Below, piece after piece: positions 20,285 through 29,415 of a stretch of 64,000 nucleotides of DNA (position 1 is its first letter; each line of letters begins with the position of its first letter). This stretch comes from Rhodoferax sp. BAB1. Its GTDB lineage: Bacteria > Pseudomonadota > Gammaproteobacteria > Burkholderiales > Burkholderiaceae_C. Both the position numbers and the translations under genes were made by a program. A model generated the notes under the pieces. It did not search any database. It saw nothing but the letters and a program-made list of their open reading frames with translations, and was not told the origin of the DNA. Location of the stretch: the NCBI RefSeq assembly GCF_013334205.1, contig NZ_CP054424.1:3058001-3122000 (forward strand), in the 5' to 3' direction.

Positions 20285-20765
20285 GTAGCGAGCGCAGCAT
20301 CCACGCAGTCTGCTCGTGCACCGTGAGGCGCTGGGTCAGCAGGTCGGCCGTGGGTTCGTCACCGGCCTTGTCGGCCAGCGGAAACAGGCTGCGCGCCGTG
20401 CGCGCCACCGCCTCGTGGCCCTGCACCAGGATGCGCACCATCTCCAGCGCCTTGGGCGGCTTGGCCGGCACATCGGGCACCGAGGCCAGCTTGCCGAACT
20501 GGGCATAGGAGCCGGGCGCCGGGTGCCCCAGCGAGCGGATGCGCTCGGCAACCGGGTCCACCGCATTCCACAACTCGGTGTACTGCGTCATGAACATGGT
20601 GTGCAGGGTGTTGAACATCGGCCCCGTCACGTTCCAGTGGAAGTTGTGCGTGGTCAGGTAGAGCGTGTAGGTGTCGGCCAGCAGGTGGCTCAGGCCCTTG
20701 GCAATGGCGGCGCGGTCTTTCTCGCTGATGCCGATGTTGATGGCGGGGGCGGCGTTCTTGGCCAT
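20274..20765 (-). CDS. dps: Dps-family DNA-protecting ferritin
   Basis: Dps forms a 12-subunit shell that oxidises and stores iron with peroxide and shields DNA. The 163-residue protein has the inter-subunit ferroxidase residues in [13 protein letters not shown] and [11 protein letters not shown]. The ATG at 20765 is chosen because AGGAG is 5 bases upstream; the GTG two codons earlier overlaps that site. It lies 22 bp after oxyR on the same strand, an arrangement that fits peroxide-induced expression, although no OxyR site was identified by eye. Confidence 0.95.
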   Translation of the reverse strand: MAKNAAPAINIGISEKDRAAIAKGLSHLLADTYTLYLTTHNFHWNVTGPMFNTLHTMFMTQYTELWNAVDPVAERIRSLGHPAPGSYAQFGKLASVPDVPAKPPKALEMVRILVQGHEAVARTARSLFPLADKAGDEPTADLLTQRLTVHEQTAWMLRSLLEE

Positions 20766-20787
20766 GGTCACTCCTGGATGAAAAAAC

Positions 20788-21750
20788 TCACTGCGACAGG
20801 CGCTTCACGCCCGGCAACTCGCAGGCATAGATGGCATTGCGCAGCGAGGCGATGGCCTCGTAGCGCGTGAAGCTGCGCCGCCACACCAGCACCACACGGC
20901 GCGTCGGCGGCTCGCCGCTGAAGGGCAGGTACTTGATGAAGTTGTCCTCCTGGCCGTTGCCCCGGGCTTTGCCCTTGGGCAGCAGCGCCGACTTGGGGAT
21001 GCTCAGGCGCGGCACCAGGGTCACGCCCATGCCGGCGGCCACCATGTGCTTGATGGTCTCCAGCGAGGAGCCCTCGAAGCTCTTGCGTATGCCCTCGGCA
21101 TGGCTGGAGAAGCGCGCGAACTCGGGGCAGACCTCCAGCACGTGGTCGCGAAAGCAGTGGCCCGTGCCCAGCAGCAGCATGGTCTCGGCCTTGAGCTCCT
21201 CGTTGCTGATGCTGTCGTTCTTCGCCAGCGGGTGGTTGGCGGGTACGGCGGCGTAAAAGGGTTCGTCGTAGAGCGGCGCCACGGCCAGGCCGGCGTCCGG
21301 GAAAGGCTCGGCCAGGATGGCGCAGTCGATCTCACCGGTGCGCAGCATCTCCAGCAGCTTGACCGTGAAGTTCTCCTGCAGCATCAGCGGCATCTGCGGC
21401 GTGTGCGTGATCATCTGGCGCACCAGGTCGGGCAGCAGATAGGGGCCGATGGTGTAGATCACACCCAGCTTGAGCGGGCCCGACAGCGGGTCCTTGCCGC
21501 GCTTGGCAATCTCCTTGATGCTGGCGGCCTGCTCCAGCACGGCCTGCGCCTGGCGCACGATCTCCTCGCCCAGCGGCGTGACCGTCACCTCGTTGGCGCT
21601 GCGCTCGAAGAGCTTGACGTCGAGCTCCTCCTCGATCTTCTTCACCGCCACCGACAGCGTGGGCTGCGACACGAAACACGCCTCGGCCGCGCGACCGAAA
21701 TGTTTCTCGCGGGCCACGGCGACGATGTATTTAAGTTCGGTGAGGGTCAT
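20788..21750 (-). CDS. oxyR: Hydrogen peroxide-sensing LysR regulator OxyR
   Basis: OxyR activates antioxidant genes on disulfide formation. The 320-residue protein has an N-terminal winged helix ([20 protein letters not shown], residues 2-21) and a C-terminal sensor domain. Cys199 (GTGHCFRDH) and Cys208 (LEVCPEF) fall at the same numbers as the redox pair of E. coli OxyR. It is the first gene of a probable oxyR-dps-ubiA operon. Confidence 0.96.
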   Translation of the reverse strand: MTLTELKYIVAVAREKHFGRAAEACFVSQPTLSVAVKKIEEELDVKLFERSANEVTVTPLGEEIVRQAQAVLEQAASIKEIAKRGKDPLSGPLKLGVIYTIGPYLLPDLVRQMITHTPQMPLMLQENFTVKLLEMLRTGEIDCAILAEPFPDAGLAVAPLYDEPFYAAVPANHPLAKNDSISNEELKAETMLLLGTGHCFRDHVLEVCPEFARFSSHAEGIRKSFEGSSLETIKHMVAAGMGVTLVPRLSIPKSALLPKGKARGNGQEDNFIKYLPFSGEPPTRRVVLVWRRSFTRYEAIASLRNAIYACELPGVKRLSQ

Positions 21751-21792
21751 GATTGAATTGTGGCATCCCGTGAGCGATTCCGATAGTACCCT

Positions 21793-22401
21793 TCAAGGAG
21801 CCGTCACCCGCAGCTGCAGCAGGCGCGGGCGCTGCGTGGCCGCATCGCTGCTGTAGCTGCCCGGGGGCGTGCCCTGACCGCTACGGGCCAGCGTGACCCA
21901 CTGCCCCAGCGGCGCCTGCACGGTGGTGGCCAGCGCGCTGCGTTCCTGCGTGGGCAGTTCCCGGCCGGGCTGCTGCTGCACGCTGGCCGTCTGCACCTCG
22001 ACCTCCACCGTCGCGGGCCGCTGGCCGCCGGGCCAGCGCGGCCGCAGCTGCAGGCTCTGCCCGGCCTGCAGCCAGATCAGGCCCTGCCGCACCCCCGCCC
22101 CTGTCAGCGCGCCCGGCGCCTGCACGGACTGCACCCACTGCAGCGGCGTGGTCTGCGCAAAACTCAGCCGCGCCTGGCTGCCGTTGCGCACCTGCAGCTG
22201 CTGCGGCGCCATCAGCGGCGCCTGAGGCCGGGTGCCGACGGCATAACCCCCGCCACCTTCTTCGACCTCCCGCAGTTCCAGCACCAGATCACGCGCCGGC
22301 AAGGCAGCGGCCCCCGTGGTCGGCGGATCAGCCGCCCCGCAGACCGCAGGGGCCAGACCCAGGCACAGGATGCAGACGAGATGTTTCATCACGAAGGTCA
22401 T
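21793..22401 (-). CDS. Predicted secreted protein of unknown function
   Basis: I do not recognise this 202-residue protein. It has a Sec signal peptide (MKHLVCILCLGLAPAVCGA from the second Met), and a mature part rich in Gln, Ala and beta-prone segments (LVLELREVEEGGGGYAVG, PQQLQVRNGSQARLSF, TVEVEVQTASVQQ). A possible ATG four codons later at 22389 would also include the signal. It is in the same direction as the DUF2892 gene and the Crp-family gene. A perfect TTGAT-N4-ATCAA box lies 87 bp upstream of its start. Confidence 0.6.
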   Translation of the reverse strand: MTFVMKHLVCILCLGLAPAVCGAADPPTTGAAALPARDLVLELREVEEGGGGYAVGTRPQAPLMAPQQLQVRNGSQARLSFAQTTPLQWVQSVQAPGALTGAGVRQGLIWLQAGQSLQLRPRWPGGQRPATVEVEVQTASVQQQPGRELPTQERSALATTVQAPLGQWVTLARSGQGTPPGSYSSDAATQRPRLLQLRVTAP

Positions 22402-22465
22402 TGTTCCATGTCCACACCGCCCGCGCCAGACAGAAAGCGCCCGACCGACGCAGCCGCCCCCGAAA

Positions 22466-22494
22466 ACATCAAGGGGCCAACGGCCCCTTGATGT
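22466..22494 (-). terminator. Terminator after the DUF2892 gene
   Basis: A perfect 13-bp stem (ACATCAAGGGGCC with GGCCCCTTGATGT) is followed on the minus strand by TTTT. It lies 44 bp after the DUF2892 stop codon and closes that transcript. Its 3' arm on the plus strand overlaps an FNR-type box. Confidence 0.85.
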
Positions 22495-22501
22495 GCATCA
22501 A
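22488..22501 (-). promoter_or_regulatory. FNR/ANR-type box TTGAT-GTGC-ATCAA
   Basis: TTGATGTGCATCAA is a perfect match to the FNR consensus TTGAT-N4-ATCAA. It lies 87 bp upstream of the secreted-protein start at 22401 and could serve that gene. Part of it is shared with the terminator stem, so it may be a by-product of the hairpin; the evidence is the match alone. Confidence 0.4.
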
Positions 22502-22537
22502 ACATCCGGCAGCAGTTGCCGGAACAGGCAAGCGGGC

Positions 22538-22729
22538 TCAGCGCTTGAGCGGGCAGGTGTTGAAACCCAGCAGCGTGTACAGCGGGCACCAGCCCAGGGC
22601 GCCGGTGGCCAGGGGCACCACACCGATCCAGCCCCAGACACCCACCGTGCCGGTGGCCGCCAGGCCGATCAGCACCAGGCCGGCGACAACGCGCAGCACG
22701 CGGTCGATGTTTCCTTCGTTCGTTTTCAT
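22538..22729 (-). CDS. Small DUF2892 (YgaP-like) inner membrane protein
   Basis: The 63-residue protein has two membrane helices (VLRVVAGLVLIGLAATG and WGWIGVVPLATGALGW) and the family ending GWCPLYTLLGFNTCPLKR with two Cys. DUF2892 proteins are small membrane proteins, often linked to rhodanese or sulfur functions; the role is not established. AAAGGA is 7 bases before the ATG. It follows the Crp-family gene by 94 bp, and a consensus Crp-type site sits in that gap. Confidence 0.85.
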   Translation of the reverse strand: MKTNEGNIDRVLRVVAGLVLIGLAATGTVGVWGWIGVVPLATGALGWCPLYTLLGFNTCPLKR

Positions 22730-22789
22730 GTGGGTTCCTTTGTGATGGTGAAACGATGGTTCATTGGACGCCGGACCCGTCCCGACGTC

Positions 22790-22805
22790 TGTGACCTGTG
22801 TCACA
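22790..22805 (-). promoter_or_regulatory. Consensus Crp-type operator TGTGA-N6-TCACA
   Basis: TGTGACCTGTGTCACA is a perfect inverted repeat matching the Crp consensus. Its centre is about 68 bp before the DUF2892 ATG, a normal activator position, and it lies just after the regulator gene at 22824-23480. The recognition helix of that regulator reads REMVTR (residues 177-182), which has the Arg, Glu and Arg that contact TGTGA in E. coli Crp (RETVGR). I infer local regulation of DUF2892 by its neighbour. Confidence 0.65.
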
Positions 22806-22823
22806 CAGCCCGGGCACCCACCG

Positions 22824-23480
22824 TCAGGACGCCGGCGCGGCGGCAGCCAGCGCACGCAGGGCGGCGCTGTTGAGGATCTGGATGTGCTCGCGCGCCAGCA
22901 GCACCCAGCCCTCGCGCTCGAAACGGCGCAGCAGCCGGGTGACCATCTCGCGCACCGTGCCCAGCTCGTCCGCCAGCGCCTGGTGCGTCAGGGCCAGGTC
23001 CTGGCCACGCCCCAGCAGCGCGCGGGCCAGGCGCTGGTCCAGCTTGTGAAACGCGATCGCCTCGATCAGGCCGGTCAGGTCCGCCATGCGCTCCGCGAAC
23101 AGCCCCAGCACCTCGTCGCGAAAGCGCGGCGTCTCCAGCCAGCGCCGGAAAGTCTCGGGGGAAATCAGCAGCAGGCGCGTGGGCCGGGTGGTGACACCCT
23201 GCGCCGAGAGCGGCAAACCGCGGAACAGGCAGGCGCTGGACACCAGGCAAAGCTCGCCGGGCACCACCCGGTACAACTCCAGGAAGCGCCCTTCGCCCGA
23301 GCTGCGCGAGACCTTCACCTCGCCCGACAGCACCAGCGGGAACCCCTGGCAGGGCGCGCTTTCGTCGAACAGCACGGCCCCGGCCGGCACCTCCAGCACC
23401 GAAGCACCGAGCGAGGCCAGCGTGGGCGTGACCTCCCCCAGCGCGGGGTAGAGCGTCACGGCTTCATTCAGGTTCTGCAT
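22824..23480 (-). CDS. Crp/Fnr-family transcriptional regulator
   Basis: The 218-residue protein has an N-terminal cyclic-nucleotide-binding-like beta barrel (residues about 20-120) and a C-terminal winged helix (LTHQALADELGTVREMVTR). It lacks the N-terminal Cys cluster of FNR, so it is not an iron-sulfur oxygen sensor of that type; Cys44, Cys78 and Cys84 are scattered. Recognition helix REMVTR (177-182) predicts TGTGA half-sites, and such a site lies immediately downstream. It is divergent from the old-yellow-enzyme gene. Signal unknown. Confidence 0.88.
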   Translation of the reverse strand: MQNLNEAVTLYPALGEVTPTLASLGASVLEVPAGAVLFDESAPCQGFPLVLSGEVKVSRSSGEGRFLELYRVVPGELCLVSSACLFRGLPLSAQGVTTRPTRLLLISPETFRRWLETPRFRDEVLGLFAERMADLTGLIEAIAFHKLDQRLARALLGRGQDLALTHQALADELGTVREMVTRLLRRFEREGWVLLAREHIQILNSAALRALAAAAPAS

Positions 23481-23592
23481 GCATCACACCTTGCGTTTGC
23501 CCACCCTGGGTCTTGCGGCAGCGCGGCCTGCGCCACCGGGCGGGTGCAGTCATCATGCCAAAATCTTCCAACCACCACCCACCCCCTCTGCC

Positions 23593-24714
23593 GTGAGCCT
23601 GCTCTTCTCCCCCTTCCATCTGCCCGCACCGCGCGGCCCCCTGGCGCTCGCCAACCGCATCGTCATCGCGCCCATGTGCCAGTACTCGGCCGTCGACGGC
23701 GCGGCAGGCGACTGGCACCTCGCGCACTGGGCCAGCCTGCTCAACAGCGGCGCCGGCCTCATGACCATCGAGGCCACCGGTGTCACACCCGACGGCCGCA
23801 TCACGCCCCACTGCCTGGGCCTGTGGGACGAGCGCACCGAACAGGCCCTGGGCGAGACGCTGCAGCGCGCGCGCAAGTTGGCACCCCCCATGCCGGTCTG
23901 CATCCAGCTCGCGCATGCCGGGCGCAAGGGCTCCAGCGCCGCGCCCTGGCATGGTGGACAGCTGCTCGCTCCTGCCCAGGGCGGCTGGCTGCCGCTGGCG
24001 CCCTCGGCCCTGCCGCAACTGCCCGACGAGCCACCACCCGCGGCCATGTCGGCGGCCCAGCTGGTCCAGGTGCGCGAGGCCTTCGTGGCCGCCGCACAGC
24101 GCGCCCAGCGCATCGGCATCGACGCCGTCGAGTTGCACGCCGCACACGGTTACCTGCTGCACCAGTTCCTCTCGCCCCTGGCCAACCAGCGCAACGACGC
24201 CTACGGCGGCCCCCTGGAAAACCGCATGCGTTTTCCGCTGGAAGTGTTCGCCGCCGTACGCGCCGTCTTCGACGGCCCGCTGGGTGTACGGGTTTCGGCC
24301 ACCGACTGGGTCGAGGGCGGCTGGGACGGACAGCAGACGGCCGAGTTCTCGCGCCAGCTCAAGGCCCTGGGCTGCAACTTCATGCACGTTTCCACCGCCG
24401 GCGTCTCGCCGCAGCAGAAGATCACCATCGGCCCCGGCTACCAGGTGCCCTATGCACGCGAAGTGAAAAAAGCCTGCGGCTTGCCGACCACCGCCGTGGG
24501 CCTGATCACCGATCCGAAGCAGGCCGAGGACATCCTGCAGGCCGGCGACGCCGACCTGATCGCCATCGCCCGCGCCCTGCTCTACAAGCCGCGCTGGCCC
24601 TGGGAGGCCGCCGTGACCCTGGGCGGGCAGGTGCAGGCGAGTGAGCCCTATTGGCGCTGCCTGCCGCGCGAGGCGCAGGGCATCTTCGGGAACGTACGGA
24701 TCGGGATGCGCTGA
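23593..24714 (+). CDS. Old yellow enzyme-family NADH:flavin oxidoreductase (YqjM-like)
   Basis: The 373-residue TIM-barrel FMN enzyme reduces activated alkenes with NAD(P)H. Motifs are NRIVIAPMCQYSA (with the Cys of the YqjM class), DWHLAHW, HAAHGYLLHQFLSPLANQR and the C-terminal DLIAIARALLYKPRWPW. The GTG at 23593 matches the family start; in-frame sequence further upstream is intergenic. No Shine-Dalgarno sequence is obvious. It is divergent from the Crp-family gene. Physiological substrate unknown. Confidence 0.9.
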   Translation: MSLLFSPFHLPAPRGPLALANRIVIAPMCQYSAVDGAAGDWHLAHWASLLNSGAGLMTIEATGVTPDGRITPHCLGLWDERTEQALGETLQRARKLAPPMPVCIQLAHAGRKGSSAAPWHGGQLLAPAQGGWLPLAPSALPQLPDEPPPAAMSAAQLVQVREAFVAAAQRAQRIGIDAVELHAAHGYLLHQFLSPLANQRNDAYGGPLENRMRFPLEVFAAVRAVFDGPLGVRVSATDWVEGGWDGQQTAEFSRQLKALGCNFMHVSTAGVSPQQKITIGPGYQVPYAREVKKACGLPTTAVGLITDPKQAEDILQAGDADLIAIARALLYKPRWPWEAAVTLGGQVQASEPYWRCLPREAQGIFGNVRIGMR

Positions 24715-24730
24715 GGCGCGCAGCGGGCGC

Positions 24731-25951
24731 TCAGGGGCGTTGACGGATCACCAGCACTGGCAGATCCAGCGTCTTGATGCGCAGCGCGGCCTGATCGGCC
24801 TCGGCCTGGCGCATGAAGGGCCCGACACGCACGCGCATCAGCGGCCCCTTGGGGCTGGCAAAGGTTTCGGCGCCTGCCTCCAGCCCCAGGCCCTGCACCT
24901 GGGCCAAGGCCTTCTGCGCGTTGGCCTCCTGGGCGTAGGCGCCCACCTGGATCACCCACACATAACGCAGTGCTTGCGGCGCACTGGCGGCACGGGCCGG
25001 GCGGGGGGCCGCCGCGGGTGCCGGCGTGACCACCGCCGCGGTGGCGGTCGCCGCCGGGCGCGGCGCGGGGGCGGGCGGCACGGCAGGCTCCGGCCGGGCC
25101 GATGCCACGCTGCGGTCCGAGGCGTTGACCATGGCCGGCTTCCCAGCCGCTGCGGGCCTGGCCGTCGAAGGTGTCACGAGCGCGCTCGCCGCCTGGGCCA
25201 CACGTGGCGCCTCGGGCGAGGAAGCCGCCAGCACGGGCGCCGGTGCCGGCGCCACTTGCGGTGCGCTGGCTACCGCGGCCGGCGCAGGACTCGTGGCCTC
25301 GACCGGCGCAGAAGCCACAGGCGCGGGGGCGACGACCAGCGCCCGGACCTGGCCGGACTCCCCACCGGCCTGCGGGCGTTCCTCACGCGTCGCCAGTTGC
25401 GGCAGCGCACTTTCCGCACCCTGGAACCAGTTCAGCACGGACAGCACCAGCGCCAGCACCACCGCATTGCCCAGGCCCAGCAGCATCAGGCGGCGCTGGT
25501 CCGGCGCCTGGCGGGACAGCGCGGTGGCCGCGTCCTTCACCTCGGGCGAGGTGCGCAGCGCCGCCGATATCTTCTCGTTGCAATGCGTGTAGAACCAGGC
25601 ATTGGCATACAGGCCCGGCACCACAAAGGCCACCGTCAGCAGCAGCAGGAAAAGCAGCAGGGCGCTGGTGTCGGAATAGTTGAGCAGCAGCTTGCCCACG
25701 CCGAAGATCAGCAGCACCACGCCGATCAGGGCCGCCACATAGGCCAGGGCCCAGCCCCACATGCGGCGATATACCAGCCAGTTGAAGGTGGTCCAGTAGG
25801 CCGCCCAGTTCCAGCTGCTGCCTGCCTTGCCCTCGCCGTCGAAGCAGGCAAAGTGACGCAGGTAGTAATCCTGTGCGCGCGGGCCGATGGTGGCGCGGTA
25901 CAGATAGGCGGTGTCGCCGGAGGCGAGCTTGTGGGTGGGTTCCTTGGCCAT
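24731..25951 (-). CDS. DUF2628 membrane protein with C-terminal SPOR domain
   Basis: The 406-residue protein has a cytoplasmic N-terminus, three or four membrane helices (residues about 65-190: WALAYVAALIGVVLLIFGVG, LLLFLLLLTVAFVVPG, NAVVLALVLSVLNWF), a long Ala/Pro-rich linker and a C-terminal SPOR domain (YVWVIQVGAYAQEANAQKAL to residue about 400). SPOR domains bind denuded peptidoglycan at division sites, so the linker probably spans the periplasm. DUF2628 has no known function. The combination suggests a septum- or wall-associated inner membrane protein. Confidence 0.82.
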   Translation of the reverse strand: MAKEPTHKLASGDTAYLYRATIGPRAQDYYLRHFACFDGEGKAGSSWNWAAYWTTFNWLVYRRMWGWALAYVAALIGVVLLIFGVGKLLLNYSDTSALLLFLLLLTVAFVVPGLYANAWFYTHCNEKISAALRTSPEVKDAATALSRQAPDQRRLMLLGLGNAVVLALVLSVLNWFQGAESALPQLATREERPQAGGESGQVRALVVAPAPVASAPVEATSPAPAAVASAPQVAPAPAPVLAASSPEAPRVAQAASALVTPSTARPAAAGKPAMVNASDRSVASARPEPAVPPAPAPRPAATATAAVVTPAPAAAPRPARAASAPQALRYVWVIQVGAYAQEANAQKALAQVQGLGLEAGAETFASPKGPLMRVRVGPFMRQAEADQAALRIKTLDLPVLVIRQRP

Positions 25952-26041
25952 CGGGGATGTTCCAGGTATGCCCGGAGTCTAATTCACATTGGGCGCCATG
26001 CCACGCCCGGCGTGCCGCGGATGCTACAAATTTGCAACTAC

Positions 26042-28150
26042 TCAGGCTTTCAAATAGTTCGTGCGGCTGCCCAGCCAGCGCACCACATGGCGCTCGGCCA
26101 GGTCCGGGTAGCGGTCCAGCATCACGGGCGCGGCCTCGCGGGCCCAGGCCAGCAGATGGCTGTCTTCCGCCAGGTCGGCAAAACGCAGCAGGGCCGCGCC
26201 CGACTGGCGCGCGCCCAGAAACTCGCCCGGCCCGCGGATGTCCAGGTCGCGCCGCGCGATCTCGAAACCGTCGCTGGTCTCGGCCATGGCCTTGAGGCGC
26301 TCGCGGGCCGTCTCACCCAGACGCGGCGCATCGCCGGTGGAATACAGCAACACGCAGGCCGAGGCCGCCGCCCCGCGCCCCACCCGCCCGCGCAGCTGGT
26401 GCAGCTGCGAGAGGCCAAAACGCTCGGCGTGCTCGATCACCATCAGCGTGGCATTGGGCACGTCCACCCCCACCTCGATCACCGTGGTGCTGACCAGCAC
26501 GCCCATCTGCCCGCTGGTGAACAGCGACATCACCGCCTTCTTCTCGGCCACCGGCATGCGCGAATGCAGCAGGCCCACCAGCACGCCGGGCAAAGCTGCG
26601 CTCAACTCCGCATGGGTCTCGGTGGCGTTGGTGAGGTCCAGCATCTCGCTTTCCTCGATCAGCGGACAGACCCAGTAGACCTGCCTGCCCTGCTCCAGCT
26701 GGCCGCGGATGCGCTGGATCACCTCGTCGCGCCGCTGCTCGGACACCACCTTGGTCACGATGGGGCTGCGCCCGGGCGGCAGTTCGTCGATGGTGGAGAC
26801 GTCGAGGTCGGCGTAATAACTCATCGCCAGCGTTCTGGGTATCGGCGTCGCCGTCATCATCAACATGTGCGGCTCCAGGTCCTCGCCATTGGTCTTGCTG
26901 CGCAAGGCCAGGCGTTGTGCGACACCAAAGCGATGCTGCTCGTCGATGATGGCCAGGGCCAGGTTTTTGAACTGCACCTGCTCCTGGATCACCGCGTGCG
27001 TGCCCACCACCAGGCCGGCCTCGCCCCGCTCGATCAGGCCCAGCATCTCGGTGCGCTCCTTTTTCTTCTGGCTGCCGGTGAGCCAGGCCACACGCACGCC
27101 CAGGGGCTCCAGCCAGCCCACCAGCTTGCGGAAATGCTGGTCGGCCAGTATCTCGGTGGGCGCCATCAGCGCGCACTGCCAGCCCGCGTCCATGCAGATC
27201 GTGGCGGCCAGTGCGGCCACCACCGTCTTGCCCGAACCCACGTCACCCTGCAGCAGGCGGTGCATCGGTTTGTGCATCGCCAGGTCCTGCGCGATCTCCG
27301 TGCACACGCGGCGCTGCGCCGTGGTCAGCTGAAAGGGCAGCGCGGCCAACAGGCGATCGTGCAGCGAGCCCTTGCCGTCCGTGCGCAAGACCGGCGCGCG
27401 CAGGTGCTCACGCTCGCGGCGCGACTGCAGTTGCGACAGCTGCTGGGCCAGCAGTTCCTCGGCCTTCAGGCGCAACCAGGCGGGGTGCGTGTGATCCTCC
27501 AGCTGGGCCAGCGAGACATCGGGCGTAGGGTGGTGCAAAAAGGTCAGGGCCTGGCGCAGGTCCCACAGCGGCTTGAACTTGAGCCCGACCGCCAGTTCGG
27601 GCGGGAAGGTGTCGGACAACTCGGCGCGCGCCAGGCCGCCCAGCACCGCCTTGCGCAGATAAGGCTGGGGCAGGCCGGCCACCGTGGGGTAGACGGGCGT
27701 GAGTGCCGTGGGCAGCTCGCCGCTGGCGGCCCGGGTGTGCGGGTGCATCATGGTCCAGCCCAGGAAACCGCCACGCAGTTCACCCCGCGCGCGGATCTTC
27801 GTGCCCACGGCCAGGGCCTTCTGCTGCGAGGGGTAGAAATTGAAGAAACGCAGCACGCAGGTGTCGCTGCCGTCGTTCACCGTCACCAGCAGCTGGCGGC
27901 GCGGGCGGTAGGCCACCTCGCAGGCCGTGACCTCGGCCTCGATCTGCGCCGTGTCGCCCTCGCGCGCGTCGGCCAGTTTGGTGATGCGGGTCTCGTCCTC
28001 GTAGCGCAGCGGCAGGTGCAGGGCCAGGTCGATGTCGCGCCGCAGGTTGAGCTTCTCCAGGGCCTTCTGCGGCAGGCTCTTGGCCGGCACGCCAGCGGCC
28101 GAGGCCTTGGGGGCTTTTTTCTCGGCGGTGGCGGGTCGCTTGGCGGGCAT
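26042..28150 (-). CDS. recG: ATP-dependent DNA helicase RecG
   Basis: RecG remodels stalled replication forks and branched DNA. The 702-residue protein has the N-terminal wedge (OB) domain and superfamily 2 motifs: GDVGSGKT (Walker A), DEQHRFG (motif II), MTATPIPRTLA (motif III), and QLRGRVGRG (motif VI), followed by the RecG C-terminal segment. It is divergent from queA, with 64 bp between start codons. A Lys/Ala-rich N-terminal extension of about 20 residues (MPAKRPATAEKKAPK) precedes the wedge domain. Confidence 0.97.
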   Translation of the reverse strand: MPAKRPATAEKKAPKASAAGVPAKSLPQKALEKLNLRRDIDLALHLPLRYEDETRITKLADAREGDTAQIEAEVTACEVAYRPRRQLLVTVNDGSDTCVLRFFNFYPSQQKALAVGTKIRARGELRGGFLGWTMMHPHTRAASGELPTALTPVYPTVAGLPQPYLRKAVLGGLARAELSDTFPPELAVGLKFKPLWDLRQALTFLHHPTPDVSLAQLEDHTHPAWLRLKAEELLAQQLSQLQSRREREHLRAPVLRTDGKGSLHDRLLAALPFQLTTAQRRVCTEIAQDLAMHKPMHRLLQGDVGSGKTVVAALAATICMDAGWQCALMAPTEILADQHFRKLVGWLEPLGVRVAWLTGSQKKKERTEMLGLIERGEAGLVVGTHAVIQEQVQFKNLALAIIDEQHRFGVAQRLALRSKTNGEDLEPHMLMMTATPIPRTLAMSYYADLDVSTIDELPPGRSPIVTKVVSEQRRDEVIQRIRGQLEQGRQVYWVCPLIEESEMLDLTNATETHAELSAALPGVLVGLLHSRMPVAEKKAVMSLFTSGQMGVLVSTTVIEVGVDVPNATLMVIEHAERFGLSQLHQLRGRVGRGAAASACVLLYSTGDAPRLGETARERLKAMAETSDGFEIARRDLDIRGPGEFLGARQSGAALLRFADLAEDSHLLAWAREAAPVMLDRYPDLAERHVVRWLGSRTNYLKA

Positions 28151-28214
28151 GGGACAATTCTGCCCTTAGTTCTTCACTTTTCACTTGGAACGGGTCCGTC
28201 CGGCCCTCAAGCAC

Positions 28215-29264
28215 ATGCCCACGTCCCCCGGCGCCCCGCGCACCCACACCCTCAGCGACTTCGACTTCGCGCTCCCGCCCGAGCTCATCGCCCAGCACCC
28301 CGCGGCTGAGCGCAGCGCCTCGCGCCTGCTCGACGGCCGCGCCGCCACCCCGGTGGACCGCATCTTCCGAGAACTGCCCGGCCTGTTGTTGCCCGGCGAC
28401 CTGCTGGTGTTCAACGACACCAAGGTGGTCAAGGCCCGGCTGTTCGGCGAGAAGCCTACCGGCGGCAAGCTGGAACTGCTGATCGAACGCGTGCTGACGG
28501 GCCACGAGGTGGTGGCCCACATGAAGGTCAGCAAAAGGCCGGCCGTGGGCATGGTGCTGCAGATGACGGGCGGCTACACGGCCACGCTATTGGGCCGCTG
28601 GCCGGATGAAGAGGGGCAACTGTTCCGCCTGCGCTTCAGTGACGAACCGCATGCGCTGATGGAACAGCACGGCCACGTGCCGCTCCCTCCCTACATCGAA
28701 CACGGCGACAGCGCCGAGGACGTGGCGCGTTACCAGACCGTCTTCGCCGCCAAACCCGGCGCCGCCGCCGCGCCCACCGCGGCCCTGCACTTCGACGAAG
28801 GTCTGCTGGCCGCGCTGGAGGCACGCGGCGTGAAACGTGCCAGCGTCACCCTGCACGTGGGCGCCGGCACCTTCTCACCCGTGAAGACCGAGAACCTGGC
28901 CGAGCACCGCATGCACCGCGAGTGGTACGAAGTACCCGCCGCCACGCAGCAGGCCATCGCGGAAACGAAAGCCCGGGGCGGCCGCATCGTCGCCGTGGGC
29001 ACCACCACCATCCGCACCCTCGAATCCTGGGCCCAGACCGGGCAGGCCAGCGGGGACACCGAGATCTTCATCACCCCGGGCTTTGACTTCAAGGTGGCCA
29101 ACCTGCTGGTCACCAACTTCCACCTGCCTAAATCCACCCTCATGATGCTGGTGAGCGCCTTTGCGGGCTACGAGCACATCATGGGGCTGTACCGGCATGC
29201 GATCAGCCAGCGCTACCGCTTCTTCAGTTATGGGGATGCGATGCTGCTGGAGCGGTCGCCGTAG
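28215..29264 (+). CDS. queA: tRNA preQ1(34) S-adenosylmethionine ribosyltransferase-isomerase
   Basis: QueA transfers and isomerises the ribosyl moiety of SAM onto preQ1 in tRNA to make epoxyqueuosine. The 349-residue protein has [17 protein letters not shown] at the N-terminus, [25 protein letters not shown], and the C-terminal [15 protein letters not shown]. The ATG at 28215 is preferred to an upstream TTG. In E. coli queA is next to tgt; here tgt is 6.1 kb away. A diverged copy of the last 60 bp of queA occurs at 29926-29984. Confidence 0.97.
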   Translation: MPTSPGAPRTHTLSDFDFALPPELIAQHPAAERSASRLLDGRAATPVDRIFRELPGLLLPGDLLVFNDTKVVKARLFGEKPTGGKLELLIERVLTGHEVVAHMKVSKRPAVGMVLQMTGGYTATLLGRWPDEEGQLFRLRFSDEPHALMEQHGHVPLPPYIEHGDSAEDVARYQTVFAAKPGAAAAPTAALHFDEGLLAALEARGVKRASVTLHVGAGTFSPVKTENLAEHRMHREWYEVPAATQQAIAETKARGGRIVAVGTTTIRTLESWAQTGQASGDTEIFITPGFDFKVANLLVTNFHLPKSTLMMLVSAFAGYEHIMGLYRHAISQRYRFFSYGDAMLLERSP

Positions 29265-29415
29265 TCAGCGCTTGCACGGATGAGCGCTGGCCGCCAGTCA
29301 AGGCCCGTGGGCTGACGGACGCCGGCGCAAAAATTTGTATCCCGGCGCTTACAACAGGGCAAGCTGTCACAAGCGTCCGTAAAATGCGAGGGACCGTTTG
29401 CATGGATAACCCCAC

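Noticed and set aside
24641..28309. A 1222-codon open frame opposite DUF2628-SPOR and recG
   Set aside because: It is antisense to well-supported genes, including recG with all helicase motifs, and its translation has no domain-like sequence.
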